A stretch of DNA of 64,000 nucleotides from Phytohabitans kaempferiae (GCF_042433955.1 NZ_JBHLUH010000061.1:186001-250000), one strand, 5' to 3'; shown: positions 31,263-40,709, counted from the first letter of the stretch. Program-made: numbers and translations. The notes: generated by a model not told the origin, from the sequence alone.

Positions 31263-34200
31263 ATGCCACTCATCCCCCCGCGGGGTGGTCGCCGGAGACC
31301 ACCGCGGCGGCCCAGCCGGCCGTTCACGGTGCTCGCGGCGGTAGCCGTCCTGCTGCTGAGTTCCGTACTGGCCTCGGGACCGGTGAGCGCCCGCCCCGCG
31401 GACGACGCCGGGCCGAGCAGCGCCGCGCCGCGGCAACTGCTGGCCCAGACCCTCACGTGGACCGCCGGTGACAGCACGCAGGTGTACACCTCGGCGCCCA
31501 CCACCGCCGTCGCCGGCCCGACCACCATCGTCTTCGAGAACAGCCAGGCGACCGGCAACACCACCGGGATGCAGCACACGCTCACGTTCGAGACGGGCGA
31601 CCCCGCCTACAACAGCGATGTGACCCTGGACATCCTGGCCGACCCGTTCGACGCCAACCAGGGCCGGCACACGGTCGACGTGGTGCTCACACCGGGCACC
31701 TACCGCTACTTCTGCGCGATCCCCGGGCACGGCACGATGACCGGCCTGCTGGTGGTCACCGGCGGCGGCGACGACACCACCCCGCCGACCGTGACCGCCG
31801 AGGTGACCGGTGAGCGCGACGAGAACGGCGCGTACGTCGGCGCCGCCACCGTCAACCTCTCCGCCACCGACACCGGCTCCGGCGTCGACCGGATCGAGTA
31901 CGCGTTGGACGGCGGGGCGTACGGCACGTACTCCGGCCCGGTCACCGTCAACGGGCCCGGCAACCACGCGGTCACCTACCGCGCGACCGACAAGGCGGGC
32001 AACACTTCCGAGCCGCGGACCGTGTCGTTCGCCGTCGTGGACCAGCCCGACCCGGACACCACCGCGCCGACGGTCACCGCCGCCGTGACTGGCGACCGCG
32101 ACGAGAACGGTGCCTACGTGGGTACGGCCACCGTGACGCTCTCCGCCTCCGACAGCGAGTCCGGTGTGGACAGCGTGGAGTACTCGCTGGACGGTGCGGC
32201 GTACGCCGAATACACCGCACCGCTCAGCGTCACCGCCCTCGGCCAGCACACCGTGACGTACCGGGCCACCGACGTCGCCGGCAACACCTCCGCGCCGCAG
32301 TCGGTGTCGTTTACCGTGGTCGACCAGCCCGACCCGGACACCACCGCCCCGACCGTGACCGCCGCGGTGACCGGTGAGCGCGACGAGAACGGCGCGTACG
32401 TCGGCGCCGCCACCGTGACGATCGCCGCCTCCGACAGCGAGTCCGGTGTGGACACGGTGGAGTACTCGCTGGACGGCCAGCCGTACGCGGCCTACACCGC
32501 GCCGGTCAGCGTCGCCCAGCCGGGCCAGCACACGGTCACGTTCCGCGCCACCGACAACGCCGGCAACACGTCGGCGCCCGGTTCGGTGTCGTTCACCGTC
32601 GCCGACGACTCCGAGCCGGACACCACGGCGCCGACGGTGACCGCCGCCGTCACCGGCGACCGCGACGAGGACGGCGCGTACGTCGGCGCCGCCACGGTCA
32701 CGCTCACCGCGACCGACAGCGAGTCCGGTGTGGACACCGTGGAGTACTCGGTGGACGGTGGGGCGTACGCCGCGTACACCGCGCCGGTCACCGTCAACAC
32801 CGCCGGCGAGCACACGGTCAGCTACCGGGCCACCGACAACGCGGGGAACACCTCGGCCGTCCAGTCGGTGTCGTTCGAGGTCGTGGCGCCGCCGCAGGAC
32901 ACCACGCCGCCGACCGTGACCGCCGCGGTCACCGGCCAGCAGGATGCCAGCGGCGCGTACGTCGGCGCCGCGACCGTCACGCTGACCGCGACCGACGACG
33001 GGTCCGGTGTGGACACGGTGGAGTACTCGGTGGACGGCCAGCCGTACGCCGAGTACACGGCACCGGTGACGGTCAACCAGCCCGGCCAGCACACGGTCAG
33101 CTACCGCGCGACCGACAAGGCCGGCAACACCTCCACCGCGCGGTCGGCCTCGTTCACGGTCGCCGCGCCCCCCAACCCGGACAACACGCCGCCGACGGTG
33201 ACCGCCGCGATCGCCGGGCAGCTCGACGGCAGCTGGTCGTACGTGGGCAGCGCCACCATCACGCTCTCCGCCGCCGACACGGGCGGGTCCGGCGTGCTCC
33301 GCGTGGAGTACGCGCTGGACGGCCACGGCTACGTCGTCTACACCGGCCCGGTCACGGTGAACACGCCGGGCCAGCACACGTTCAGCTACCGGGCCACCGA
33401 CCGGGCCGGCAACGTCTCGGGCACGGCGTCGACCACGTTCAACGTCGTCGAGAGTGGACCGCCGCCGCCGTCCTGCCGGGTCGCCGACACGCGCTCGACG
33501 GTGTGGATCGGCACGAAGAACAGCGGCGTACCCAACCGTCTGGTCTCCGCCGGCTGCTGGATCAACAACCTGATCGAGGACGAGAAGTCGTGGGCCAGCC
33601 ACGCCGAGTTCATCGCGCACGTCCAGGAGGTGACCGAGCACCTGCACCACCGCGGCGTCATCACCAACCAACAGCGCAACACGATAGTCCGGACCGCGCG
33701 CGAGTCCGGCGTCGGCAAGGCCGAGGCGCAGCAGGGGTACCAGCCGCTGCTGGACCGCACCGCCGCCTCGTTCAGGCTGTGGGAACAGGTCGGCGCGGGC
33801 GGCTTCGGCCGCAACGCGGACGGCTCCATCACGAGCCGGCCGGTCGACGGGCTCGGCATGCTCTGGTTCCCCGTGCGGGAGTACGGCGACTTCTCGCTCA
33901 AGCTCCAGTGGCGGGACGACGCGTCCGGTGACGGCCGCGCCAACAGCGGCGTCTTCGTCCGCTTCCCGCAGGTGCACCAGCATCCGCAGGAGCCCCGCCC
34001 CGAGTGGGTCGCCATCAAGTACGGCCACGAGCTGCAGATCCTCGACCGGACGGACGGGGACCAGTACAAGAGCGGCTCGGTGTACGGCTTCGACCGGGTC
34101 GACCTCGCCGGCGCGGGCGTCACGCCGAAGGGCACCTGGAACGACTACGAGATCCGGGTCGTCGGGCAGCACTACTCGCTGTACCGCAACGGGGTCCTCA

Positions 34201-34367
34201 TCAACGAGTACGTCAACGACCCCGGCGCGGTCTTCGACCCGCCCCGCGCCGACGACCCCGGTGGCGCCGGGCGGCAGCACGCGACCGGCTACATCGGACT
34301 GCAGAACCACGGGTCCGGCGACGTCGTGAGCTTCCGCAACATCCGGATCGCCCCGCTGACGCCGTGA
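31263..34367 (+). CDS. Secreted cupredoxin / six Ig-like repeats / DUF1080 multidomain protein
   Basis: A 1034-residue exported protein. Signal: long Arg-rich n-region then FTVLAAVAVLLLSSVLASG (about 19-38). Residues 60-165 form a plastocyanin-like domain with the full type-1 copper set: His in MQHTLTF, Cys and His in YFCAIPGHG, Met in TMTG. Six Ig-like repeats of about 94 residues follow (170-731), each starting DTTAPTVTAAVTG or similar and ending YRATDKAGNTS. A Cys-containing linker (738-835) and a DUF1080 (3-keto-glycoside hydrolase/LamG-like) domain (836-1034, NSGVFVRFPQ, YEIRVVGQHYSLYRNG) complete it. ATG 31263 follows GAAAGG. First gene of a three-gene operon with a multicopper oxidase and a sugar dehydrogenase fusion. 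Confidence 0.88.
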   Translation: MPLIPPRGGRRRPPRRPSRPFTVLAAVAVLLLSSVLASGPVSARPADDAGPSSAAPRQLLAQTLTWTAGDSTQVYTSAPTTAVAGPTTIVFENSQATGNTTGMQHTLTFETGDPAYNSDVTLDILADPFDANQGRHTVDVVLTPGTYRYFCAIPGHGTMTGLLVVTGGGDDTTPPTVTAEVTGERDENGAYVGAATVNLSATDTGSGVDRIEYALDGGAYGTYSGPVTVNGPGNHAVTYRATDKAGNTSEPRTVSFAVVDQPDPDTTAPTVTAAVTGDRDENGAYVGTATVTLSASDSESGVDSVEYSLDGAAYAEYTAPLSVTALGQHTVTYRATDVAGNTSAPQSVSFTVVDQPDPDTTAPTVTAAVTGERDENGAYVGAATVTIAASDSESGVDTVEYSLDGQPYAAYTAPVSVAQPGQHTVTFRATDNAGNTSAPGSVSFTVADDSEPDTTAPTVTAAVTGDRDEDGAYVGAATVTLTATDSESGVDTVEYSVDGGAYAAYTAPVTVNTAGEHTVSYRATDNAGNTSAVQSVSFEVVAPPQDTTPPTVTAAVTGQQDASGAYVGAATVTLTATDDGSGVDTVEYSVDGQPYAEYTAPVTVNQPGQHTVSYRATDKAGNTSTARSASFTVAAPPNPDNTPPTVTAAIAGQLDGSWSYVGSATITLSAADTGGSGVLRVEYALDGHGYVVYTGPVTVNTPGQHTFSYRATDRAGNVSGTASTTFNVVESGPPPPSCRVADTRSTVWIGTKNSGVPNRLVSAGCWINNLIEDEKSWASHAEFIAHVQEVTEHLHHRGVITNQQRNTIVRTARESGVGKAEAQQGYQPLLDRTAASFRLWEQVGAGGFGRNADGSITSRPVDGLGMLWFPVREYGDFSLKLQWRDDASGDGRANSGVFVRFPQVHQHPQEPRPEWVAIKYGHELQILDRTDGDQYKSGSVYGFDRVDLAGAGVTPKGTWNDYEIRVVGQHYSLYRNGVLINEYVNDPGAVFDPPRADDPGGAGRQHATGYIGLQNHGSGDVVSFRNIRIAPLTP
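31772..33455 (+). repeat. Six in-frame Ig-like repeats of about 280 bp
   Basis: Units begin near 31772, 32057, 32337, 32622, 32899 and 33181, each opening with a variant of GACACCACCGCGCCGACGGT. The middle units are the most alike (RDENGAYVGAATVT, DSESGVD and VEYSLDG recur), showing recent duplication. Unit number probably varies between strains by recombination. Confidence 0.9.
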
Positions 34368-34393
34368 TCCCGCCGTCGAGATTGGACACGACC

Positions 34394-35599
34394 GTGAACA
34401 GAAGAAGGGGACTCGTCCTCGCGGTGCTGCTCGTGACGCTCGGCACCGCGGGCGGGCTGGCGTGGACCGGCGACCGCGACGCCGCCGGACCGGGCGCCGC
34501 CGGTGACGACGGGGTGGCCGCGGTCAACGTGGCCGCCGCCCGCAACGCCGAGCGTCCGGAGGGCTGCACCGCGGCCGACCGCCGCATCCAGCTTTACGCG
34601 GTGGAGCTGCCGAGGGACCCGGTCACCAACCAGGTCCGGCTCGGCTACGGGCTCACGCCGGAGTCGGCCTCGTACCCGGGGCCGCTGATCGAGATGATCG
34701 AGGGGGAGTGCCTGGCGATCACCCTGCACAACCAGGTGCCGGCGGCGACGCTGGAAGCCCTGCGCACCGACCCCGAGCACCCGATCGGCGTCTCGCTGCA
34801 CGCGCACGGCGTCAAGTACACGCAGCAGTCAGACGGCACCGTGCACAGCAACTCGTACGTGGCGCCGGGCCAGTCCCGCACCTACTTCTGGTTCGCCAAG
34901 CCGCGCAACGTGAACACCGGCTCGCAGGGCACGGCCGGCTACTGGTGGTACCACGACCACGTGGTCGGCGGGCCGCACGGCACCCCGGGCATCCGGTCCG
35001 GGCTCTTCGGCGGGCTGATCGTGCGCCGGCAGGGCGACCCGCGCCCGGCCCGCACGTACGTGCTCGCCTTCGGCGACCGCCAGACCATCAACCTGCGGCG
35101 CAGCCCGCAGGCGGACACCTGCGACCACGAGAACCCGGTCCCCGGACCGACCTGCATGGTCGCGAAGGTGGGCGAGCGGATCGAGTTCCTCGTGATCGGC
35201 ATCGGCGACGACATGCACACGTTCCACGTGCACGGCCACTCCTGGGCGGACACCCGCACGGGCGTGATCGACGGGACCAAGCAGCTCGTCGACTCGGTAC
35301 CGATCATCGACAACAAGACCGTGGGACCGGGCGACACGATCGGCGCCCAGATGGTCGCCGGCGACTCGGTCGGCCCCGGGCACTGGATGGTGCACTGCCA
35401 CATGCAGTTCCACTCCGACCTCGGCATGTCCACGACGCTGCACGTCCTGGACGAGAACGGCGCGATGACGGCGCGCGGCGGCCACGCACCGGCGAACCCG
35501 GTCCAGGCCGCTCCGGCCAACGGCGGCCAGGCACCGGCCGCACCCGCCCAGGACGGCCAGGCACCGGCCGTCCAAGGCGCCCACGGAAACCACGGCTGA
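34394..35599 (+). CDS. Secreted small laccase-like multicopper oxidase
   Basis: A 401-residue multicopper oxidase. A basic start (VNRRRG) and hydrophobic core VLAVLLVTLGTAGGLAW form the export signal. The four copper motifs are complete: VSLHAHGVKY, WWYHDHVVGG, HTFHVHGHSW and HWMVHCHMQFHSDLGM, the last giving the type-1 and trinuclear ligands. The size fits two cupredoxin domains, as in actinobacterial small laccases that trimerise. The tail is Gln/Ala/Pro rich. GTG 34394 gives the cleanest signal peptide; another GTG at 34364 overlaps the previous stop and cannot be excluded, as neither has a clear ribosome site. It would reduce O2 to water with electrons from a substrate or partner protein. 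Confidence 0.87.
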   Translation: MNRRRGLVLAVLLVTLGTAGGLAWTGDRDAAGPGAAGDDGVAAVNVAAARNAERPEGCTAADRRIQLYAVELPRDPVTNQVRLGYGLTPESASYPGPLIEMIEGECLAITLHNQVPAATLEALRTDPEHPIGVSLHAHGVKYTQQSDGTVHSNSYVAPGQSRTYFWFAKPRNVNTGSQGTAGYWWYHDHVVGGPHGTPGIRSGLFGGLIVRRQGDPRPARTYVLAFGDRQTINLRRSPQADTCDHENPVPGPTCMVAKVGERIEFLVIGIGDDMHTFHVHGHSWADTRTGVIDGTKQLVDSVPIIDNKTVGPGDTIGAQMVAGDSVGPGHWMVHCHMQFHSDLGMSTTLHVLDENGAMTARGGHAPANPVQAAPANGGQAPAAPAQDGQAPAVQGAHGNHG

Positions 35600-35615
35600 C
35601 CCCGGAGGAGTAGAG

Positions 35616-38600
35616 ATGAGACGGTTCTCCCGACGCGCGGCAGCGCTGGCGTCGGTCGCCACACTGGCGCTGGGACTGGCGTCCGCGCCCGCGTACGCCG
35701 AGCCCGCCCCGGTCGAGCTGCCGCCCACCTGGGGCAAGAACGCGGTCAACGTGCTGGTGTTCCACGGACCGGTAGCCCAGCAGGACGACCCGGTGACCCG
35801 CGCCGTCAACTCGATCCGCAGACTGGGCCGGGACAACGGCTTCTACGTGCACGACTCCAGCGACCCGGCGGTCTTCAACCCGCAGAACCTCGCCCGGTAC
35901 CGCAGCGTGGTCTTCCTCTCCGCCAACGGCGTCACGCTCGACGACGCGCAGGAGGCGGCGTTCCAGGCGTACATCAAGGGCGGCGGCGGCTTCGTCGGCA
36001 TCCACGACGCGGCTCGGGCGCAGCCCAGCTCGGATTGGTTCACCGGCCTGATCGGGACCCGGCCGGCGGCGAACCTGCCCAACGCCGAGAAGGTCGTGGA
36101 GTTCTCGGCGAGCGCCAACAACCCGCCGAACGAGACGGTCGCGCAGGTCTTCGACGGCCTGACCAGCACCAAGTGGCTCGCCTTCGCCCGCACCGGTTGG
36201 CTCATGGGCAAGCTCGGTGCGCCGGTCGTCGTCTCCCGGTACGCGCTCACCTCGGCCAACGACTTCGTCGGCCGTGACCCGCGGGACTGGCAGTTGCAGG
36301 GCTCCACCGACGGGCAGAGCTGGACCACATTGGACACTCGCACCGGCGAGACCTTCGCGGGCCGGTTCGAGACCAAGCAGTACTCGTTCACCAACACGAC
36401 GGCGTACCAGTACTACCGGCTGAACATCACCGCGAACGGCGGTGAGTCGGCCACGCAGCTCGCCGAGCTGTGGCTGATCGGGCCGGACGCCGGCCCGCCG
36501 CCGGAGGCGACCGTGCAGGAGGCGACGGTCAGCATCACCGACCGCCAGCATCCCGCCAACAAGGGGCTGCCGCTCACCATCAAGCGCTCCGACCAGTGGA
36601 TCAACTGGAACCCGAGCCCGGTCGGGCGCGTGCACACCATCGCCCAGGTGCAGGAGCACACGTACAACCCGGGGCTGAGCCGCAACGGCGCGTTCCACCC
36701 CATCTCGTGGTGCCGCGACTACGACGGCGGCCGCTCCTTCTACACGGGCATGGGGCGCACCGACGCCAGCTACACCAGCGACACGCAGTTCCAGGGGCAC
36801 CTGCTCGGCGCGCTCCAATGGACCACCGGCCTGGTGCGCGGCGACTGCCAGGCGACCATCTCGACCAACTACCGCACCGAGCGGCTGACCACCACCAACC
36901 AGTCCGGGCAGCTCGACCAGATCGGTGAGCCGCACGGCCTGACCATCGCCCCGAACGGGCGGGTCTTCTACATCGGCAAGGCGGCCTGCGCCACCGGCCC
37001 CGTCGCCGACTGGAACAACCCGAACGTGGGCCTGGGCTGCGGCACCATCCACCAGTGGGACCCGCAGACCAAGCAGGTCAAGCTGCTGACCACGCTGCCC
37101 GTCATGGGCAATCGGGGCAGCGGCAGCGAGCTGGTCAAGAACGAGGAAGGGCTGGTCGGCATCACGCTCGACCCGAACTTCGCCGAGAACGGCTGGATGT
37201 ACGCCTACTGGATGCCGCACGACTCGATCGACCGGGAGAAGCGGGTCGGCGAGCGGACCGTCTCGCGGTTCACGTACAACGCGACCGCGCAGACGATCGA
37301 TCTGGGCAGCCGCAAGGACCTGCTCTCGTGGGAGACGCAGATCCACAGCTGCTGCCACGCCGGTGGCGGCATGACCTTCGACGAGTCGGGCAACCTCTAC
37401 ATCGGCAGCGGTGACAGCAACTCCTCCGGCGGATCGAGCGGCTACTCCGGCAACAACTGGACCCAGGAGTACGCCGGCATCTCGTTCCAGGACGCCCGCC
37501 GCACCTCCGGCAACACCAACGACCTCAACGGCAAGATCATCCGAATCCATCCGGAACCGGACGGCACGTACACCATCCCCGAGGGCAACCTCTTCACCGG
37601 TCAGGAGGAGGGCGGCGGCAAGACCCGTCCGGAGATCTACGTGATGGGCGTGCGCAACATCGCCCGGATCGCCTGGGACCCGGTCAACGACTGGCTCACC
37701 GCCGCGTGGGTCGGTCCGGACGCCGGCGCGCCGAGCCCCGAACTGGGCCCGGCGAAGTACGAGACCGCCACGATCATCACCTCGGCGGGCAACCACGGCT
37801 GGCCGTTCTGCATGGGCAACCGGCAGCCGTACCGCGACCGGTCCAACACCGACGCCTCGGTGCTCACCGGCTGGTACGACTGCGACAACCCGAAGAACGA
37901 GTCGCCGCGCAACACCGGTCTGGTCAACCTCCCACCGGTGCGGGACAACATGATCTGGTACTCGCCGCAGGGCGGTGGCCCGGTCTTCCCGAAGCGCGCC
38001 GACGGCAGTGGCATCCCGACTTACGTGCAGTCGGAGTCCACGTACACGCAGCCGTACCTCAGCGGTGGCGGTCAGGCCATCATGGACGGTCCGACCTACC
38101 AGCGCGAGAACGTCGACACCGACAGCGGCGTGGCGTGGCCGGAGTACTGGGACAACAAGTGGTTCATCGGTGACCAGTCCAACAGCCAGAACCGGGTCGC
38201 CGTCACGGTCAACCCGGAGACGGTCCGGCAGGCCGGCGCGCCGGCGTTCGCCGAGGACCTGAAGCCGTACATCCAGCCCGGCAACGGCGGCACGCAGCTC
38301 CAGTCCTGGATGGACGCCAAGTTCGGGCCGGACGGCGCGCTCTACCTGCTCGACTACGCGGGCGGCTTCTTCAGCCTCCACGCCAACCAGAAGCTGGTCC
38401 GCGTGGTGTACCAGGGCGGCGCGGCGACCCCGAACCCGAGCCTGGCCACGGCCCGCCCGATCGCCCAGGCCCAGCCGCGCACGGTCGCGTTCTCCGCGGC
38501 CAAGGCGGGCGGCGTGGCCTGGGAGTGGGACTTCGGCGACGGCACCAAGAAGTCGACGGCGCCCCACCCGACGCACACCTACAAGCGGTACGGCACCTTC

Positions 38601-39575
38601 GAGGCGACCCTGAAGGTGACGTACGCCGACGGCACCACCGCCACCGCCAAGGTGCCGGTCACCGCCGGCTGCGTCGCGCCCGACGCCCGGCCCACCGTCC
38701 AGCTCCTCGAGGTGGAGACCGGCGTCGCCAACCGCGTCGCCGGCGGCGGCTGCACGATCAACGACCTGATCGACGACGAGGCAAATTGGCCCAACCACGG
38801 CTCGTTCGTCAACCACCTCGACGAGGTGCTGGCCGAGCTCACCGCGGCGCACGTCATCGACAACCGCGAGGCCGGCGTGCTGCGGCGGACCGGTCAGCAG
38901 TCGGCGATCGGCTCGACCAACGGCTACCAGCAGCTCTTCGACGGCACGGCGTACTCGCTCTCCGGCTGGCGCCAGGCGCCCGGCGGGTCGTTCCAGGTGC
39001 GCCCGGACGGCACGATGCGCACCATCGGCGGGCTCGGCATGCTCTGGTACGCGGACAAGCAGTTCGCCGACTACTCGATCAAGTTGCAGTTCCGGGACGT
39101 GTCGCCGGAGGGCACGCGCGCCAACAGCGGCGTGTTCGTCCGGTTCCCCGACCCGCGGACGCCGCTGGAGCAGCGGCCGCCGGGCAGCTGCGGCACGATG
39201 GGCTCGGCCCGCACGTCACCCGCCTGGGTAGCGATCTTCTGCGGGCACGAGATCCAGCTGTACGACGGTGAGACGGGCGAGCCGCAGAAGACCGGGTCGG
39301 TCTACAACTTCGACTCGAACAACCTCGCCCAGTCCGGTGCCACCCCGAAGAACCAGTGGAACGACTACGAGATCAAGGTCGAGGGGCAGCACTACACGAT
39401 CATCCGGAACGGCGTGGTGATCAACGAGTTCGACAACACGCCCGGCAAGCAGTCGTCCCGCGCGGGCGACCCGCCGACCGACCTGCGCCAGTTCCTCAGC
39501 GGGTTCATCGGGCTGCAGAACCACGGCAACAACGACCTGATGGAGTTCCGCAACGTGCGAGTGCGCGAACTCTGA
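35616..39575 (+). CDS. Secreted ThuA / discoidin-like / PQQ-type sugar dehydrogenase / PKD / DUF1080 fusion
   Basis: A 1319-residue exported protein. Signal 1-28 (ATLALGLASAPAYA). ThuA begins at about 38 (VNVLVFHGP, GGGFVGIHDAAR) and is interrupted at about 165-295 by a discoidin/F5-8C-like segment (RDWQLQGSTDGQSWTTL, YQYYRLNITANGGES), then resumes (SITDRQHPANKG, GRSFYTGMGRTDASY). About 410-930 is a GSDH beta-propeller (EPHGLTIAPNGRVFYIG, CCHAGGGMTFDESGNLYIGS split, GNHGWPFCMGN), a PQQ-type sugar dehydrogenase fold. PKD is at 950-1020 (WEWDFGDGTKKS), then a Cys linker and DUF1080 (1106-1319). ATG 35616 follows GGAGGAG. Domain order suggests oxidation and cleavage of glycosides outside the cell. 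Confidence 0.9.
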   Translation: MRRFSRRAAALASVATLALGLASAPAYAEPAPVELPPTWGKNAVNVLVFHGPVAQQDDPVTRAVNSIRRLGRDNGFYVHDSSDPAVFNPQNLARYRSVVFLSANGVTLDDAQEAAFQAYIKGGGGFVGIHDAARAQPSSDWFTGLIGTRPAANLPNAEKVVEFSASANNPPNETVAQVFDGLTSTKWLAFARTGWLMGKLGAPVVVSRYALTSANDFVGRDPRDWQLQGSTDGQSWTTLDTRTGETFAGRFETKQYSFTNTTAYQYYRLNITANGGESATQLAELWLIGPDAGPPPEATVQEATVSITDRQHPANKGLPLTIKRSDQWINWNPSPVGRVHTIAQVQEHTYNPGLSRNGAFHPISWCRDYDGGRSFYTGMGRTDASYTSDTQFQGHLLGALQWTTGLVRGDCQATISTNYRTERLTTTNQSGQLDQIGEPHGLTIAPNGRVFYIGKAACATGPVADWNNPNVGLGCGTIHQWDPQTKQVKLLTTLPVMGNRGSGSELVKNEEGLVGITLDPNFAENGWMYAYWMPHDSIDREKRVGERTVSRFTYNATAQTIDLGSRKDLLSWETQIHSCCHAGGGMTFDESGNLYIGSGDSNSSGGSSGYSGNNWTQEYAGISFQDARRTSGNTNDLNGKIIRIHPEPDGTYTIPEGNLFTGQEEGGGKTRPEIYVMGVRNIARIAWDPVNDWLTAAWVGPDAGAPSPELGPAKYETATIITSAGNHGWPFCMGNRQPYRDRSNTDASVLTGWYDCDNPKNESPRNTGLVNLPPVRDNMIWYSPQGGGPVFPKRADGSGIPTYVQSESTYTQPYLSGGGQAIMDGPTYQRENVDTDSGVAWPEYWDNKWFIGDQSNSQNRVAVTVNPETVRQAGAPAFAEDLKPYIQPGNGGTQLQSWMDAKFGPDGALYLLDYAGGFFSLHANQKLVRVVYQGGAATPNPSLATARPIAQAQPRTVAFSAAKAGGVAWEWDFGDGTKKSTAPHPTHTYKRYGTFEATLKVTYADGTTATAKVPVTAGCVAPDARPTVQLLEVETGVANRVAGGGCTINDLIDDEANWPNHGSFVNHLDEVLAELTAAHVIDNREAGVLRRTGQQSAIGSTNGYQQLFDGTAYSLSGWRQAPGGSFQVRPDGTMRTIGGLGMLWYADKQFADYSIKLQFRDVSPEGTRANSGVFVRFPDPRTPLEQRPPGSCGTMGSARTSPAWVAIFCGHEIQLYDGETGEPQKTGSVYNFDSNNLAQSGATPKNQWNDYEIKVEGQHYTIIRNGVVINEFDNTPGKQSSRAGDPPTDLRQFLSGFIGLQNHGNNDLMEFRNVRVREL

Positions 39576-39592
39576 CGGTTAGCGTCACCTTG

Positions 39593-39617
39593 GGGGCCCG
39601 GCTTCGTGCCGGGCCCC
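39593..39617 (+). terminator. Terminator of the secreted redox operon
   Basis: GGGGCCCGGC / GCCGGGCCCC form a perfect 10-bp stem with loop TTCGT, 18 bp after the operon's last stop codon. Confidence 0.85.
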
Positions 39618-39786
39618 TTCGGACTCTGCTCAGGCGGCGCCGACCTGGGCGGGCGGCCGGCGCGCGGGACGGAGTGGCCGGGGTCGAGGCCGTCACCGCG
39701 GCCAGACCCGCACCAGCAGGGTTGGAAGTGGCGCGGACGGGTAACGGGGGGCACGGGAGGAACGGCGGCGCCGGATCGGGGAGGCC

Positions 39787-40650
39787 ATGACAGCCGCCGT
39801 GATCACCATCGTCGTCGTCCTCGCCGTCATCGTGTTGATCGCGCTGGCGCTGAGCGTACGGATGGTGCAGCAGTACGAGCGGGGAATCGTCTTCCGCTTC
39901 GGGCGAGTGCTCGAGGCGGTGCGCGCGCCGGGGCTCCGGCTCATCGTCCCGGTCGCCGACCGGATGGCGAAGGTGAGCATGCAGACGACGGTGGTCGGCG
40001 TACCGCCACAGGGGGCGATCACGCGGGACAACGTCACGCTGACCGTGGACGCGGTCGTCTACTACCGGGTCGTCGATCCGGTGAAGGTGCTCGTGAACGT
40101 CCTCGACTACCACGCCGCGGTGCTCCAGGTCGCGCAGACGTCCATGCGGTCGGTCATCGGCCGGACCGACCTCGACACGCTGCTCAGCGATCGCGAGCGG
40201 GTGAACACCGAGCTGAAGAACGTCATCGACGCGCCCACCGAACAGCCGTGGGGACTGCTCGTCGAGCGGGTGGAGGTGAAGGACGTCGCCCTGCCGGACG
40301 CGATGAAACGCTCGATGTCACGGCAGGCCGAGGCGGAACGGGAGCGCCGCGCGCGGGTCATCGCGGCGGACGCCGAGTACCAGGCGTCGCGGCGGCTCGC
40401 CGACGCGTCCAAGACGATGTCCCAGACGCCGGGCGCGTTCCAGTTGCGGCTGCTGCAGACCGTCGTTGAGGTCGCCGCCGAGAAGAACAGCACGCTCGTG
40501 ATGCCGTTCCCGGTGGAGCTGTTGCGCTTCTTCGACCAGATCATCCAGGGAGGAGCGACGATCGCGACCGCGGCCGGCGACGGCCGTGGGCCGCGATCCG
40601 GCAAGGACGAGCCGGCCGGCAAGGTCACGCAGGCGCCGCCGGCGCGGTGA
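39787..40650 (+). CDS. SPFH/Band 7 (slipin-type) membrane protein
   Basis: A 287-residue protein with an N-terminal membrane helix (VITIVVVLAVIVLIALALS) and an SPFH domain (about 25-200: QYERGIVFRFGRVL, GLRLIVPVADRM, RDNVTLTVDAVVYYRV, then GLLVERVEVKDVALPDAM). A helical stretch EAERERRARVIAADAEYQAS follows, which drives oligomerisation in slipins and stomatins. These proteins form membrane microdomains. No NfeD protease partner gene is adjacent, though slipins usually have one. A bidirectional terminator follows at 40658-40694. Confidence 0.9.
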   Translation: MTAAVITIVVVLAVIVLIALALSVRMVQQYERGIVFRFGRVLEAVRAPGLRLIVPVADRMAKVSMQTTVVGVPPQGAITRDNVTLTVDAVVYYRVVDPVKVLVNVLDYHAAVLQVAQTSMRSVIGRTDLDTLLSDRERVNTELKNVIDAPTEQPWGLLVERVEVKDVALPDAMKRSMSRQAEAERERRARVIAADAEYQASRRLADASKTMSQTPGAFQLRLLQTVVEVAAEKNSTLVMPFPVELLRFFDQIIQGGATIATAAGDGRGPRSGKDEPAGKVTQAPPAR

Positions 40651-40657
40651 CCCCGTC

Positions 40658-40694
40658 CCTCCACAAGGGACTCGTCGGGGCTCCCTTGTGGAGG
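40658..40694. terminator. Bidirectional terminator (13-bp perfect stem)
   Basis: CCTCCACAAGGGA / TCCCTTGTGGAGG with an 11-nt loop, placed between the convergent slipin and AHSA1-like genes. Confidence 0.85.
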
Positions 40695-40709
40695 TGGTTG
40701 CGTCGCGGG

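Noticed and set aside
35304..38852. 1182-codon antisense frame opposite the ThuA/GSDH gene
   Set aside because: Composition is repetitive Val/Arg/Gly/Ala with no motif; the plus strand encodes clear domains throughout.
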